From Candidatus Humimonas hydrogenitrophica (lineage in GTDB: Bacteria > Gemmatimonadota > Gemmatimonadetes > Palauibacterales > Palauibacteraceae): a DNA stretch of 64,000 nucleotides. Shown here piece after piece: positions 9,355 through 19,703 of this stretch (the stretch's first letter is position 1; each line of letters opens with the position of its first letter). Location: NCBI GenBank assembly GCA_947581615.1, contig CANPVD010000080.1:1-64000 (forward strand), written 5' to 3'. Below the pieces are notes generated by a model that saw nothing but the letters and a program-made list of their open reading frames with translations, was not told where the DNA came from and did not search any database. Both the position numbers and the translations under genes were made by a program.

Positions 9355-9731
9355 GGGCGTTCCGGGTCGAGTCCGCCGGAAGGTCCCGCGGTCGACTCCT
9401 CCCAGAAGCCCAGGAGATAGGGGTCGTAGCGCTCCGGATGGTCCCGATAGTCGGCCGCCCACTCCTCGAGGTCGGGGAGCGGCACACTCGCGGTCAGCTT
9501 ATCGGTCACGAGCTTCACCATCCTGCGGAAGCCGAGGTCGGCGGGGTTGAGGTCCGCCTCGGCAGCGGCCTCCTCGACGAGGCCGTAGATCCGCTCGGCG
9601 TCCAGGGAGAGAAAGACCTCGGCGAGACGGGCGGAGCAGTAGTCCAGATACTTGGCCTCGAGAACGGCGTCGACGGTCACACCGCTCCCGGATGGCTTGC
9701 CCCGCTGCTCGGCCGCCGACTGATCATCCAC
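9351..9731 (-). CDS. Hypothetical protein, acidic alpha-helical
   Basis: A 126-residue protein from a GTG at 9731. A second GTG at 9680 follows GGGAG more closely and would remove the Ser/Gly-rich first 17 residues, so the start is uncertain. The rest is helical and acidic (VLEAKYLDYCSARLAEVFLS, then a Tyr/Trp-rich C-terminus around DHPERYDPYLLGFWEE). It is soluble by appearance. It belongs to a set of three small minus-strand genes at 9.0-10.0 kb. No family was recognised. Confidence 0.6.
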   Translation of the reverse strand: MDDQSAAEQRGKPSGSGVTVDAVLEAKYLDYCSARLAEVFLSLDAERIYGLVEEAAAEADLNPADLGFRRMVKLVTDKLTASVPLPDLEEWAADYRDHPERYDPYLLGFWEESTAGPSGGLDPERP

Positions 9732-9839
9732 GCCTACCGTCCCGTCTGGCCGGGTGAGCCCGGTCCTCCGGACTGGTCTCGCAGCTATGTAGCGTCGCAG
9801 AAGGGGCCAGTCAAGCGCCCCGGGCGGGTGAGGGTGGTC

Positions 9840-10034
9840 TCAGGCGAGCTCCCGCGGGCCGCGATTCCGCTCCTCGAGCGACCGGCTGAGGACCTGGAAC
9901 ATGGCTCGACGCGTGAGACCGTACCGGATGACCTTGTTCAGGAAGTCGGGATCGCGTCTCTGGATCTCTTCGACATCATCGGCGAGGTCTTCTGGCAACT
10001 GCAGGACTACTTCGACAGGGCGGGTGTCCCACAT
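9840..10034 (-). CDS. Small protein resembling a ribbon-helix-helix antitoxin
   Basis: A 64-residue protein starting at the ATG preceded, 11 bases earlier, by AGGAG. The beginning VEVVLQLPEDLADDVEE followed by two short helices is the pattern of ribbon-helix-helix proteins, where a beta strand binds DNA and PED starts helix 1. Many such proteins are antitoxins or autorepressors. No clear toxin with a known fold lies beside it; the next gene on the same strand (126 residues) is a possible partner. The assignment is tentative. Confidence 0.5.
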   Translation of the reverse strand: MWDTRPVEVVLQLPEDLADDVEEIQRRDPDFLNKVIRYGLTRRAMFQVLSRSLEERNRGPRELA

Positions 10035-10657
10035 GGGCGACGCTTCTCCTCAAAAGTCGAGAATTTCCAAGTGAAGACGACGGCCCGGATATGACCACGC
10101 CTCGGGTCGCGCGGCCTGCCGCTTCCGACGTGCGGGGACGAGTATACCGGGCCTCTCGGGAGGGAGCAAGACCCGCTCACCGGAAGGGCTTTGTATCCTG
10201 TGATTCTAAGCCGTTACTTATCAGTCCGTTACAGATGATGTCGAAAACCCGTGTCTGGTGTGGATTGCGATGTGTATCGTTGTGGACAAGAGGGACCGAC
10301 CGTTCGTAATCCGCCGCAGACGGGGGAATTTCGCACGGCGCATCTTACACGCCACGAGGCGGCGGCGCCGCACTTTTTACCAAAAATGCACACTCACCGC
10401 TACGACTTCCGGGTCGGCGGAAGGGCGCCGCATCGGCGGCGGCCCGGAGCGTCCCCGAGCCACCCCGCGTCCGTGGCCGACGCTGTCTCCATGCCGGGCG
10501 GCCGGCGCGGAGTCCGTCGACCGGTGACCGGGGGTGCGCGAGGGCCGCGCGTCCAACAGATTGGGCCCGGCGGGCCGGCACGGCCGGACGCCGGGAGCCG
10601 GCCACGGGGGTCGGGTGAGCGAGCGGGACAGGCAGCGGAGCGGCACGGGAGCCTCAC
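10035..10657. other. Gene-free gap with an AT-enriched core
   Basis: About 620 bases without a convincing gene. The stretch 10180-10400 is clearly poorer in GC than its surroundings and must hold the promoters of the divergent small gene (minus) and the SDR gene (plus). A short GC hairpin at 10359-10371 followed by five T residues (10374-10378) could end a small plus-strand transcript. Open frames here have no ribosome site or family resemblance. Confidence 0.5.
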
Positions 10658-11470
10658 ATGACGGACGACGGCAGGAGAGCGGCCCTCATCCTGGGGGCTT
10701 CGAGCGGCTTCGGAGAGGCGGCCGCGCGGGCGTTCGCAGCGGCAGGGTACGACATCTTCGGCGTGCACCTGGACCGGCGGGCGGGCCTCGAGCACGTGGC
10801 GGAGATCCGCGACGCCATCGAGGCCGTCGGGCGCAAGGCGACCTTCTTCAACGTGAACGCGGCGGACGCCGACAAGCGCGATGCCACGCTCGACGAGATC
10901 GCCGCTTCGGCGGGGGAGGGCTCGGCGACCGTCCTTCTCCACTCTCTGGCGTTCGGGACGTTGCGGCCGCTGGTGGCTGACGAGCCCGGGGACGACGTGA
11001 CCCCCAAGCAGATGGACATGACCCTGGACGTCATGGCGCACACGCTCGTGTACTGGACTCAGGGGGTGGTGCACCGGAAGCTGATGGGTCGCGACGGGCG
11101 CATCTTCGCGATGACGAGCTCCGGCGGCGACCGGGTGAGCCCGTCCTACGGGCCCGTGTCGGCCGCCAAAGCGGCGCTCGAGTCCCACTGCCGGCAGCTC
11201 GCCCTCGAGCTGGCGCCGCGCGGCATCACGGTGAACGCTGTGCGGGCCGGGGTCACGGACACACCCGCCCTCCGGAAGATCCCCGGCTCCGAGGTCATGG
11301 TGGAGCAGGCCCTGCAGCAGAATCCCCACGGCCGGCTTACCACGCCGGAGGACGTGGCCCGATGCATGGTCGCGCTGGCCTCGCCGGAGACGTACTGGAT
11401 GACCGGCAACGTGCTCCGGGTGGACGGCGGCGAGGACTTCGTGGGCTCCAACGCCCGGCCGGGCGAGTGA
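10658..11470 (+). CDS. Enoyl-ACP-reductase-like short-chain dehydrogenase
   Basis: A 270-residue SDR. The cofactor loop is GASSGFGEAAA near residue 13. The active site has Ser in MTSSGG and a Tyr-x6-Lys pair in YGPVSAAK, the wider spacing found in enoyl-ACP reductases (FabI/FabL) rather than the Tyr-x3-Lys of ordinary SDRs. The segments LLHSLAFG and TDTPALRKIPGSEVM also resemble FabI and FabL. It would reduce the enoyl double bond in fatty acid elongation with NAD(P)H, though another SDR role cannot be excluded. The stop overlaps the start of the small membrane protein gene. Confidence 0.7.
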   Translation: MTDDGRRAALILGASSGFGEAAARAFAAAGYDIFGVHLDRRAGLEHVAEIRDAIEAVGRKATFFNVNAADADKRDATLDEIAASAGEGSATVLLHSLAFGTLRPLVADEPGDDVTPKQMDMTLDVMAHTLVYWTQGVVHRKLMGRDGRIFAMTSSGGDRVSPSYGPVSAAKAALESHCRQLALELAPRGITVNAVRAGVTDTPALRKIPGSEVMVEQALQQNPHGRLTTPEDVARCMVALASPETYWMTGNVLRVDGGEDFVGSNARPGE

Positions 11471-11697
11471 GCCGCGGGAGCGCCGACGTGGCGGAGACGG
11501 CCGGCCGGCTGCTGCGCCCGCTGCGTCGGGCGGCCGGGCGCGAGGTGCGCCGGGCGCGGCACGAGCTGTCGGCTCCGTGGCGGGAGGGCGCCGACGGCCC
11601 GGCCGCTGAGACGGGTCGTTGGATCGGGGTCACCCTGGCGGCCGGCGCGTTCCTGTTCGGGTTGCTGGCGGCCGTGCGGGTGACGCGGGGAGACTGA
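11467..11697 (+). CDS. Small single-pass membrane protein
   Basis: A 76-residue product from a GTG overlapping the stop of the SDR gene (GTGA). The first half is very basic and Arg-rich (LLRPLRRAAGREVRRARHE); the C-terminal part is one hydrophobic helix WIGVTLAAGAFLFGLLAAV. This is the layout of a small tail-anchored or inner membrane protein with a cytoplasmic basic domain. No family was recognised. Its position suggests a short operon with the SDR upstream and the peptidase gene 33 bases downstream. Confidence 0.55.
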   Translation: MSRGSADVAETAGRLLRPLRRAAGREVRRARHELSAPWREGADGPAAETGRWIGVTLAAGAFLFGLLAAVRVTRGD

Positions 11698-11729
11698 CGT
11701 CCCGTGGTCACCGACGCCCGGCGAACCCG

Positions 11730-13580
11730 ATGAGCTTTCCCCTGCGGCTGTCGCTCCTGGCCGTCGTCCTTCCGGCGGTCGCCGGCGTCGGCCCGGTCGT
11801 CGCGGACGCGGCGCCGGCCGTGTGGCCGCGCGCGAACCCGATCGCGTCGGCGCGGCCCGTGACCGCGATCCCCCCCGGCCGATCCGCCCGGGCCGGTACC
11901 GCGGCCGCCGACACCGCGTTCGACCCCTCTCCCGGCTTCGACGTGCTGGCCTACGACCTGTCGCTCGACCTGCGGGACGGCAGCGACTCGATCGACGCCC
12001 TGCAGCGCGTGCGGGCCCTGGTCACCACCGACACCCTGCGCTCCCTACGGCTCGACCTGCGCGGCCTGCGCGTGGACTCCGCCTCGGTCGAGGGCCGCCG
12101 CGTGCGGGTCGATCGGCGAGGCGACACGCTGCTCCTGCCGGTGCCGGCCGACCTTCGTTTCGTGACCGGGGACACCGTGACCGCGTCCGTGGCCTACCAC
12201 GGGCGACCCGCCGACGGTCTCATGATGACGCGCGACGTCCACGGCCAGTGGACGGTGTTCGCGGACAACTGGCCCGACCGCGCCCGCAACTGGTTCGCCT
12301 CGGTGGACCATCCGGCCGACAAGGCGGCGGTCACCTTGCGGGTGACGATGCCCTCCGACTGGACGTCGGTGGCCAACGGGGTGCGCGTCCTGGACCTGCC
12401 GCTGCCGGACGGCCGGCGGCGGCAGGTGTGGGTCGAGAAGGTCCCGATCCCCGTGTACACGATGGTCGTGGGTGCCGGCCGACTGGCGGTCGAGGACGGC
12501 GGGGTCGCCCGCGTGGGGCCCGGCCGGCGGGCCGTGCCGATCCACTACGTCGTCTTCCCCGAGGACGCGGCTCGCGGCCCCGAATTGTTCGGCGCGGCGG
12601 CCCGCATCGTGGAGACCTTCTCGCGGCTGTTCGGAGCCTACCCCTACCGCAAGCTGGACCTGGTCGAGTCGGCCACGCGGTACGGCGGGATGGAGAACAC
12701 GACCGCGATCTTCTTCCCGGAGGAGGGGGTCTCGCGGGGGAGCGTGACCGAGTCCACCGTGGCGCACGAGATCACGCACCAGTGGTTCGGGGACGGGGTC
12801 ACGGAGGCCCGCTGGCGCGACCTGTGGCTGAGCGAGGGCTTCGCCAGCTACGGCGATGCGCTATGGCAGGAGACCTCGCGGGGGCGGGACGCGTACCGCC
12901 GCCGGATGGCCGAGTTCGAGGCCCGGTACCTGGCCTCCGACGCCGTGGGACGGCCCGTGCTCGGACCCGTCCCGTCCGACCTCACCCGCCTCCTGGATGC
13001 CAATGCGTATCAGAAGGGCGCCTGGGTGCTGGGCATGCTGCGCGGCCTGGTCGGCGATTCGGCCTTCTTCGGAGGGCTGCGCCGCTACTTCGCCCGCTAC
13101 CGGGGTGAATCGGCTCTCACGCCCCGGTTCGAATCCGCCATGGAAGACGTCTCCGGGCTGGACCTCGGGTGGTTCTTCGACCAGTGGCTGCGCCGGCCGG
13201 GTGCCCCCCGGGTCGTGGTGGACTGGTCCTGGGACGCCGGCGGTGGATCGCTGGCGCTGGCCGCCTGCCAGACCCAGCCGGGCGCCCCGTACCGCCTGCG
13301 CGTGCCCGTCCGGGTCGCCGCGGTGGCGGGCAAGGACACGACCGTGATCCTGCGCATGGAGGATCGCGCAGCCGAAGTCCGCGTCTCCCTCGGGGCGGCT
13401 CCCGACTCGGTGTCGGCCGATCCCCACGACACGATCCTCGGGCCCGTGATGGCCCGGCGGGTTTCCGCCGGGGCTGCGGAAGCCTGCCGGTCCTCGGGAG
13501 GCCCTCCCGGGAACGCGTCCCCGGGGGGGCGGAGTGAGTCCGGGGCCGCGTCCTTCCGGGGCCGCACGGAGCGCCCGTGA
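11730..13580 (+). CDS. Secreted M1-family zinc aminopeptidase
   Basis: A 616-residue metallopeptidase from the ATG at 11730, giving a signal peptide (MSFPLRLSLLAVVLPAVAG). The N-terminal domain is the M1 beta saddle; the substrate loop is YGGMENTT (GxMEN), and the zinc site is HEITHQWFGD followed 18 residues later by the third ligand Glu in LSEGFASY. The C-terminal about 120 residues are beta rich. It would remove N-terminal residues from peptides outside the cytoplasm. The last codons overlap the next gene (GTGA). Confidence 0.88.
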   Translation: MSFPLRLSLLAVVLPAVAGVGPVVADAAPAVWPRANPIASARPVTAIPPGRSARAGTAAADTAFDPSPGFDVLAYDLSLDLRDGSDSIDALQRVRALVTTDTLRSLRLDLRGLRVDSASVEGRRVRVDRRGDTLLLPVPADLRFVTGDTVTASVAYHGRPADGLMMTRDVHGQWTVFADNWPDRARNWFASVDHPADKAAVTLRVTMPSDWTSVANGVRVLDLPLPDGRRRQVWVEKVPIPVYTMVVGAGRLAVEDGGVARVGPGRRAVPIHYVVFPEDAARGPELFGAAARIVETFSRLFGAYPYRKLDLVESATRYGGMENTTAIFFPEEGVSRGSVTESTVAHEITHQWFGDGVTEARWRDLWLSEGFASYGDALWQETSRGRDAYRRRMAEFEARYLASDAVGRPVLGPVPSDLTRLLDANAYQKGAWVLGMLRGLVGDSAFFGGLRRYFARYRGESALTPRFESAMEDVSGLDLGWFFDQWLRRPGAPRVVVDWSWDAGGGSLALAACQTQPGAPYRLRVPVRVAAVAGKDTTVILRMEDRAAEVRVSLGAAPDSVSADPHDTILGPVMARRVSAGAAEACRSSGGPPGNASPGGRSESGAASFRGRTERP

Positions 13581-14437
13581 CCCTTCGGCTGTGCGGGGCG
13601 CAGATCGACCCGCGCCTGGGCCGCACGGCGGACAACGCCGCCCTGTGTGCCGGGGAGATCCGGGCCGCGGCCTCGGAGGGCGCCCGCCTGGTCGTGCTGC
13701 CCGAGGCGTCCCTCACCGGGTACGTGTTCGACGAGCTCGAGGCGGCGCTCGAGGGAGCGGTCGAGGCGGGCGGTCCGGAGCTGGACGCCGTGGCCGACGC
13801 GTGCGCGGAGACCGGCCTCTGGGCCGTGGTGGGAGCGCTCGTCCGCGAGGCGGGACGCCTTCACAACTCCGCGTTCACGATCGGGCCGGAGGGGATCGTG
13901 GGGGAGTACAGGAAGACCCACACGCTGTGCCTGGGGATGGACCGCTTCACCGAGCACGGCCCCGGGCCGCTCCCGGTCTACGACCTCCCGTTCGGCCCGG
14001 TGGGCGTCCACATCTGCGCCGACGGCAGCTACCCGGAGACGGCTCGGGCGCTGCGCCTGGCCGGGGCGCGTCTCCTCCTCCTGCCCACCAACTGGCCCGA
14101 CCTCACCCTGAAGCGGGAGATGGTCCGGGTGCGGGCCCAGGAGAACCGGGCCTTCTACGTGGCCGTGAACCGGGTCGGCGAGGAGGGCGGCGTCACCTTC
14201 CGGGGTGGAAGCTGCGCGGCCGGGCCCGGGGGCGAGCTGCTGGCCGAGGCCGGCTCGGCCCCGGGGCGCTTCCACCTGGAGATCGACTTCGAGGCCGCCA
14301 GCGCCCGGGTCGTGGTCTCCGAGGGGGAGTACGAGTACGATCGCCTGGCCGACCGGCGCCCCGAGCTGTACGGGGCGCTGGTCGAGCCGAACGACCCGGC
14401 TCGTCGCACCGGCGGACGCCGCCGGCCGCGGGGCTAG
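13577..14437 (+). CDS. Nitrilase-superfamily carbon-nitrogen hydrolase
   Basis: A 286-residue amidase-like enzyme. The catalytic triad is visible: Glu in LPEASLTGY near residue 44, Lys in YRKTHTL near residue 113, and Cys in HICADGSYPE near residue 152. The family hydrolyses amides, nitriles or N-carbamoyl groups; members act in NAD synthesis, polyamine or amino-acid-derived amide breakdown. No signal peptide, so it is cytoplasmic. It starts with a GTG that overlaps the stop of the M1 peptidase, so the two are translationally coupled. The exact substrate is unknown. Confidence 0.85.
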   Translation: MTLRLCGAQIDPRLGRTADNAALCAGEIRAAASEGARLVVLPEASLTGYVFDELEAALEGAVEAGGPELDAVADACAETGLWAVVGALVREAGRLHNSAFTIGPEGIVGEYRKTHTLCLGMDRFTEHGPGPLPVYDLPFGPVGVHICADGSYPETARALRLAGARLLLLPTNWPDLTLKREMVRVRAQENRAFYVAVNRVGEEGGVTFRGGSCAAGPGGELLAEAGSAPGRFHLEIDFEAASARVVVSEGEYEYDRLADRRPELYGALVEPNDPARRTGGRRRPRG

Positions 14438-14499
14438 TCGCCGTCCACGGACCGCGATGGCCCGCCGAACCCCGCCGCGGCGGTCCCGTAGCTACGTCC

Positions 14500-15972
14500 T
14501 CAGGAGCCTTCCCAGCCGGTCAGGTCCACCCGCACGTCGATGCGCCGGTTCTTGGAGCGGCCCTCTTCCGTGTCGTTCGTGGCTATGGGCTCGCTCTCCC
14601 CCGACCCCCGGGCGGTGACCCGATCGGCGCTCAGCGCCATGTTGGCCAGCAGGTAGTCCCGCACGGCCTGCGCCCGCTTCTCGCTCAGCTGCTGGTTGTA
14701 GTCCTCGTTCCCCCGCGAGTCCGTGTGACCCGTGATCGTCACCTGCTGGTCGGGGAACTCGCGCAGCACGCGCTGCACCTTGGTCAGCAGCGAGAAGTTG
14801 TCCGGCTTGATCTCCGAGGAGGCCGACGGGAACTGGAGGCCGTACAGGCGGATGATGAGCTCGTTTCCACTGAGCAGGACCTCCGCCTCGTTCGGGTCGA
14901 AGATCGCTTGGATCTCGCGCAGCTTCTGCTCCCTCTGCTGGCGCTTCTGGAGCTCGGCGGTCACCTGCTGCTGCTTCTCACCCAGCTGGGCGAGCCGCGT
15001 CTCCAGGGAGTCGGAGTGGCTGCGGGCCTGCTTGAGGTCCTGGCGCAGCGAGCTGGCCTGCTCCCCGAGATTGGCGCGGTCCTCGTGCAGGCTCTTGATG
15101 GAGGCCAGGATCTGCTGGGTGGCCGGGGCCAGACCCTCCGTGAAGTCGGGCTCGTAGCCGACCGAGTCGGCGATCCTCGTGATCTGATCCTCCGCTCTCA
15201 GCATCAGCGCCTCGATCCCCGCGTCCCGGCCCCGGAAGGTGTCGGCCACGGCCGCCAGCCGTGCCGCGTGCTGGTACTGGGTCGCCGCGTTCTCGGCCAG
15301 CTTGCGCGCCTGCGCCTGGCGGGAGGGATCGCTCTTGAGGATCTGCTCGGCCTGGCCGAGGAGCGTGTCCGCGTGGGCCAGGGTCCGGGGCGCACGGTCG
15401 TTGGAGTTGGCCCGGAGGGCCTGCTGCCTGAGGTCGCGGGCACGCCCGAGCACGTCCACCTCGATGGCCCGCTGCTCGGCCTTCTGGTAGCGCTGGGCCG
15501 CCTCCGCGCCCTTGTTACGCGCGTCGTTCTGATTCCCGTCCTCGACCTTCTTGCCGGCGTCCTGCATGGACGACTCCGCGTCGGACCACAGGTCGGGGGC
15601 GAACTGTGGGGCGTTGGCGGCGAGGGCATCGCTCCTGGCCGCGAGCGCGTCCTTGAGGAGGAGCTCTCCGACGTCCTGGAGCTTCTCTGCGCTGGTCAGG
15701 TTGTTCGCCACGTCGGCGAGCCGCTTGCGGATGTCGCTGATGCTGCCGCCCTGCGAGAGCATGCGCTGGGCTTCGAGCAGCTTCTCTGAGGCCTTCTGGA
15801 AGTATCTCGGGGCTATGAGGTCCAGGTGCTTGGCCCGGTCCTGGTTCACCCTCTCGCCCATCGACCTCACCTGCGCCTCGACGCTCTGCCCGAACGCCGG
15901 CGTCGGAGCCGACAGGCCGAGGCCCGACACGAGCAGGGCGAGACCCAGGGGCACGGCTACTCGGTGACGCAT
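14500..15972 (-). CDS. OmpA-family outer membrane protein with long coiled coil
   Basis: A 490-residue protein with an N-terminal signal peptide (MRHRVAVPLGLALLVSGLGL, cleavage near AFGQ). Residues about 30-350 are helical and rich in Ala, Gln, Glu and Arg, in DUF4398-like helical repeats ending in a coiled coil (RQDLKQARSHSDSLETRLAQL). Residues about 370-485 are an OmpA C-terminal domain, with TGHTDSRGNEDYNQQLSEKR, the Asp and Arg of which bind the diaminopimelate of peptidoglycan. It probably bridges cell wall and outer membrane over a long distance. It converges on the nitrilase gene. Confidence 0.85.
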   Translation of the reverse strand: MRHRVAVPLGLALLVSGLGLSAPTPAFGQSVEAQVRSMGERVNQDRAKHLDLIAPRYFQKASEKLLEAQRMLSQGGSISDIRKRLADVANNLTSAEKLQDVGELLLKDALAARSDALAANAPQFAPDLWSDAESSMQDAGKKVEDGNQNDARNKGAEAAQRYQKAEQRAIEVDVLGRARDLRQQALRANSNDRAPRTLAHADTLLGQAEQILKSDPSRQAQARKLAENAATQYQHAARLAAVADTFRGRDAGIEALMLRAEDQITRIADSVGYEPDFTEGLAPATQQILASIKSLHEDRANLGEQASSLRQDLKQARSHSDSLETRLAQLGEKQQQVTAELQKRQQREQKLREIQAIFDPNEAEVLLSGNELIIRLYGLQFPSASSEIKPDNFSLLTKVQRVLREFPDQQVTITGHTDSRGNEDYNQQLSEKRAQAVRDYLLANMALSADRVTARGSGESEPIATNDTEEGRSKNRRIDVRVDLTGWEGS

Positions 15973-16125
15973 GCTTCGCTCCTGTGCGGGATGAACGCCC
16001 CCGAGGGGGCGGGGCTCTCGCTGATCGCGAAAGGAGTGTAGGGCTCGGGAGCGTCGCGGGAGGGGTCGGCAACTCCCCGCGTCCGCCCCGGATCGTCCGT
16101 TTCCGTGGAGGCTTCGACCCCGGTT

Positions 16126-16713
16126 CTATTGCAAACGCCGGGCCGTGGGCGGCGCTCGGCCCGCGCGGCCCGCCGCCTCCAGCACGTCGATGAGCTCACG
16201 AAGGGTGGTTTCTCCACCGTCGCTCGCGTACCAGCGGCGGGACTCCCTGTAGACCTCGGCGACCGGCCGCTCGCCCCTACGCTTCTCCCCGATCACGAAT
16301 TCCTGGAGCTCGGCCGGCCTCGGGCCCCAGCGGCCGACGGGCTCGAAGTCCGCGTCGAGCACGATCGCCATCGGGATGGACTCGCTCCCGTCGGTGCGGT
16401 AAGCGTCCATGAGGTCCGGGTTCGCGTCGCGCTTCACGATCTTCAGCTCCAGGTTGGAGGCGGCCTCGGCCAGCCGCGCCAGGACCGGGACGGAGTTGGA
16501 CGCATCGCCGCACCAGTCTTCGGCGATCACGAGCAGGCGCCAGGGCCCGCCCGTCTCCTCGACGCGCGCGGCGGCCCACTCCGGGGTGTCGTGCGTCCGG
16601 TAGATGCCGCGCCACAGCTCCCGGTGCTTCTCGACTTCGTCCTCCAGGTACGTCTTGAACGGGAAGCCCGCGTCCCAGTATTTGGTGTAGTCCAGATCGG
16701 TCGTGGTCGTCAT
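16126..16713 (-). CDS. Thioredoxin-family protein with WCGDA active site
   Basis: A 195-residue protein from the ATG at 16713; an in-frame ATG 33 bases upstream is possible. A thioredoxin fold occurs in the middle: the strand LLVIAEDWCGDASNSVPVL has the position of the redox site, but only one Cys is present (WCGDA), so a classic dithiol exchange is not possible. The cis-Pro region appears as ESIPMAIVLD. This belongs to a group of monothiol thioredoxin-like proteins of unclear role. No signal peptide. It is divergent from pruA, separated by about 160 bases. Confidence 0.8.
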   Translation of the reverse strand: MTTTTDLDYTKYWDAGFPFKTYLEDEVEKHRELWRGIYRTHDTPEWAAARVEETGGPWRLLVIAEDWCGDASNSVPVLARLAEAASNLELKIVKRDANPDLMDAYRTDGSESIPMAIVLDADFEPVGRWGPRPAELQEFVIGEKRRGERPVAEVYRESRRWYASDGGETTLRELIDVLEAAGRAGRAPPTARRLQ

Positions 16714-16872
16714 GATGTTGGCCTCGATCTTGAAACAGCGTACCATGCGGCCGCCGCGCCGGCGGCGCCCCTCACGAGGATGCAGGAACGGTTCCGCCGG
16801 GTGGGGTCCTGTCGAAGCGGTCCCCGCAGCCCACGCGGAAGAGTTCGTCACGAAGACAAAGGAGCGAGCCTT

Positions 16873-18600
<1,728 letters not shown>

Positions 18601-18625
18601 GCGGGACGGCGAGGGATCAGCCACA

Positions 18626-18648
18626 GGGAGCCGCGCCCCGCGGCTCCC
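18626..18648 (+). terminator. Hairpin after pruA
   Basis: A 10-pair stem (18626-18635 with 18639-18648) and a three-base loop lies 26 bases after the pruA stop. There is no T run, so it is a possible terminator or message-stabilising structure. Confidence 0.45.
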
Positions 18649-18701
18649 CGCAACGGCCGCCACCTGGCCGGGTAGGAGCACCGGTCGGGGCGTCAGGTGC
18701 G

Positions 18702-18731
18702 TTGGGCGACCCGTTCCGCCCGTGCTAGATT
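18702..18731 (+). promoter_or_regulatory. Putative promoter of the paa cluster
   Basis: TTGGGC (18702-18707), an 18-base spacer and TAGATT (18726-18731) preceded by TGC, an extended -10 feature. It lies 34 bases before the paaA start. The -10 matches the TAGnTT form seen before three other genes in this window. Confidence 0.5.
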
Positions 18732-18764
18732 GACCCCGAGCACCGCGCGAACTCAGGAGGCTGC

Positions 18765-19703
18765 ATGGCGCGATTCACCGACGAAGAGCTGCAGCGCAAG
18801 GTCAAGGACGGCTTCATCGTCGAGTCCGAGGCGGACATGACGGAGGGCTACAAGAAGGCCCTCATCACGCAGCTCACCGTCCAGGGGGACACCGAGCTCA
18901 TCAGCGCTCCCGCCTACTTCATGGCGGCGCGGGACGCGCCCTCCACCAACACCATGGTTTCGGCCACGGCCATCATCCAGGACGAGCTCGGGCACGCCAA
19001 CATCGCCTACCGTCTCCTGGAGGACCTGGGCATCGACCGCCACTGGCTGCTGTACGAGCGGCCGCCCGAGAAGTTCAAGCACCCGTATGGCTTCGACCAG
19101 CCGCTCGAAAACTGGGCCGAGCTCGTGACCGCCAACGGCCTGTACGACCGGGCCGGCATCACGCTGCTGGGCGACGTCTACCGGAACACCAGCTACGGGC
19201 CCCTGAAGCGGGCGCTGGTGAAGGTGGACATGGAGGAGAACTTCCACCTGCGCCACGGCGAGGTGTGGATGCGCCGGCTGGCGGAGTCGGGCGGTGAGGC
19301 GCGCGACGCCGTGCAGCGCACCCTCGACTGGATGTTCCCGATGGGGGTCGAGTGGTTCGGGATGCCGGACGACAAGAAGCGGCACAACGCCCAGCTCGAC
19401 TTCAAGCTCAAGGGCATGACCAACGACCAGCTCCGCCAGACCTGGCTCAAGGCCGTCGTGCCGTTGTGCCACGAGCTCGGGCTCGACGTGCCGGCCCACG
19501 TCGACCCGGACACCGAGGAGGTGGAGCTCGAGTTCGAGTTCCCGTGCCAGTACGACCCCGACGCCAGGCGGTGGCTGTTCGAGGACACCATCACCTGGGA
19601 CGAGGTCTGGGACCGCTGGCGGGGCCGGGGGCCCATGAACCAGCAGTACGTCGACTCGGTGCGGAAGAGCCGCTACGACGTCGAGGGCCTGCTGGCGGCG
19701 TGA
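18765..19703 (+). CDS. paaA: 1,2-phenylacetyl-CoA epoxidase subunit PaaA
   Basis: The 312-residue catalytic subunit of the di-iron monooxygenase that epoxidises phenylacetyl-CoA in the aerobic phenylacetate pathway. It is an all-helical ferritin-like protein of normal length. Iron ligands appear as ExxH pairs in DELGHANIAYR (residues about 73-83) and MEENFHLRHGE (about 155-165). AGGAGG precedes the start. It leads a plus-strand cluster with paaD-like, paaB and paaC genes and is coupled to the next gene by a GTGA overlap. Confidence 0.92.
   Translation: MARFTDEELQRKVKDGFIVESEADMTEGYKKALITQLTVQGDTELISAPAYFMAARDAPSTNTMVSATAIIQDELGHANIAYRLLEDLGIDRHWLLYERPPEKFKHPYGFDQPLENWAELVTANGLYDRAGITLLGDVYRNTSYGPLKRALVKVDMEENFHLRHGEVWMRRLAESGGEARDAVQRTLDWMFPMGVEWFGMPDDKKRHNAQLDFKLKGMTNDQLRQTWLKAVVPLCHELGLDVPAHVDPDTEEVELEFEFPCQYDPDARRWLFEDTITWDEVWDRWRGRGPMNQQYVDSVRKSRYDVEGLLAA

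Noticed and set aside
10280-10310. A promoter for the SDR gene (TTGTGG with CGTAAT)
   Set aside because: The spacing is 19 bases and the -10 match is poor, unlike the four promoters with TAGnTT.
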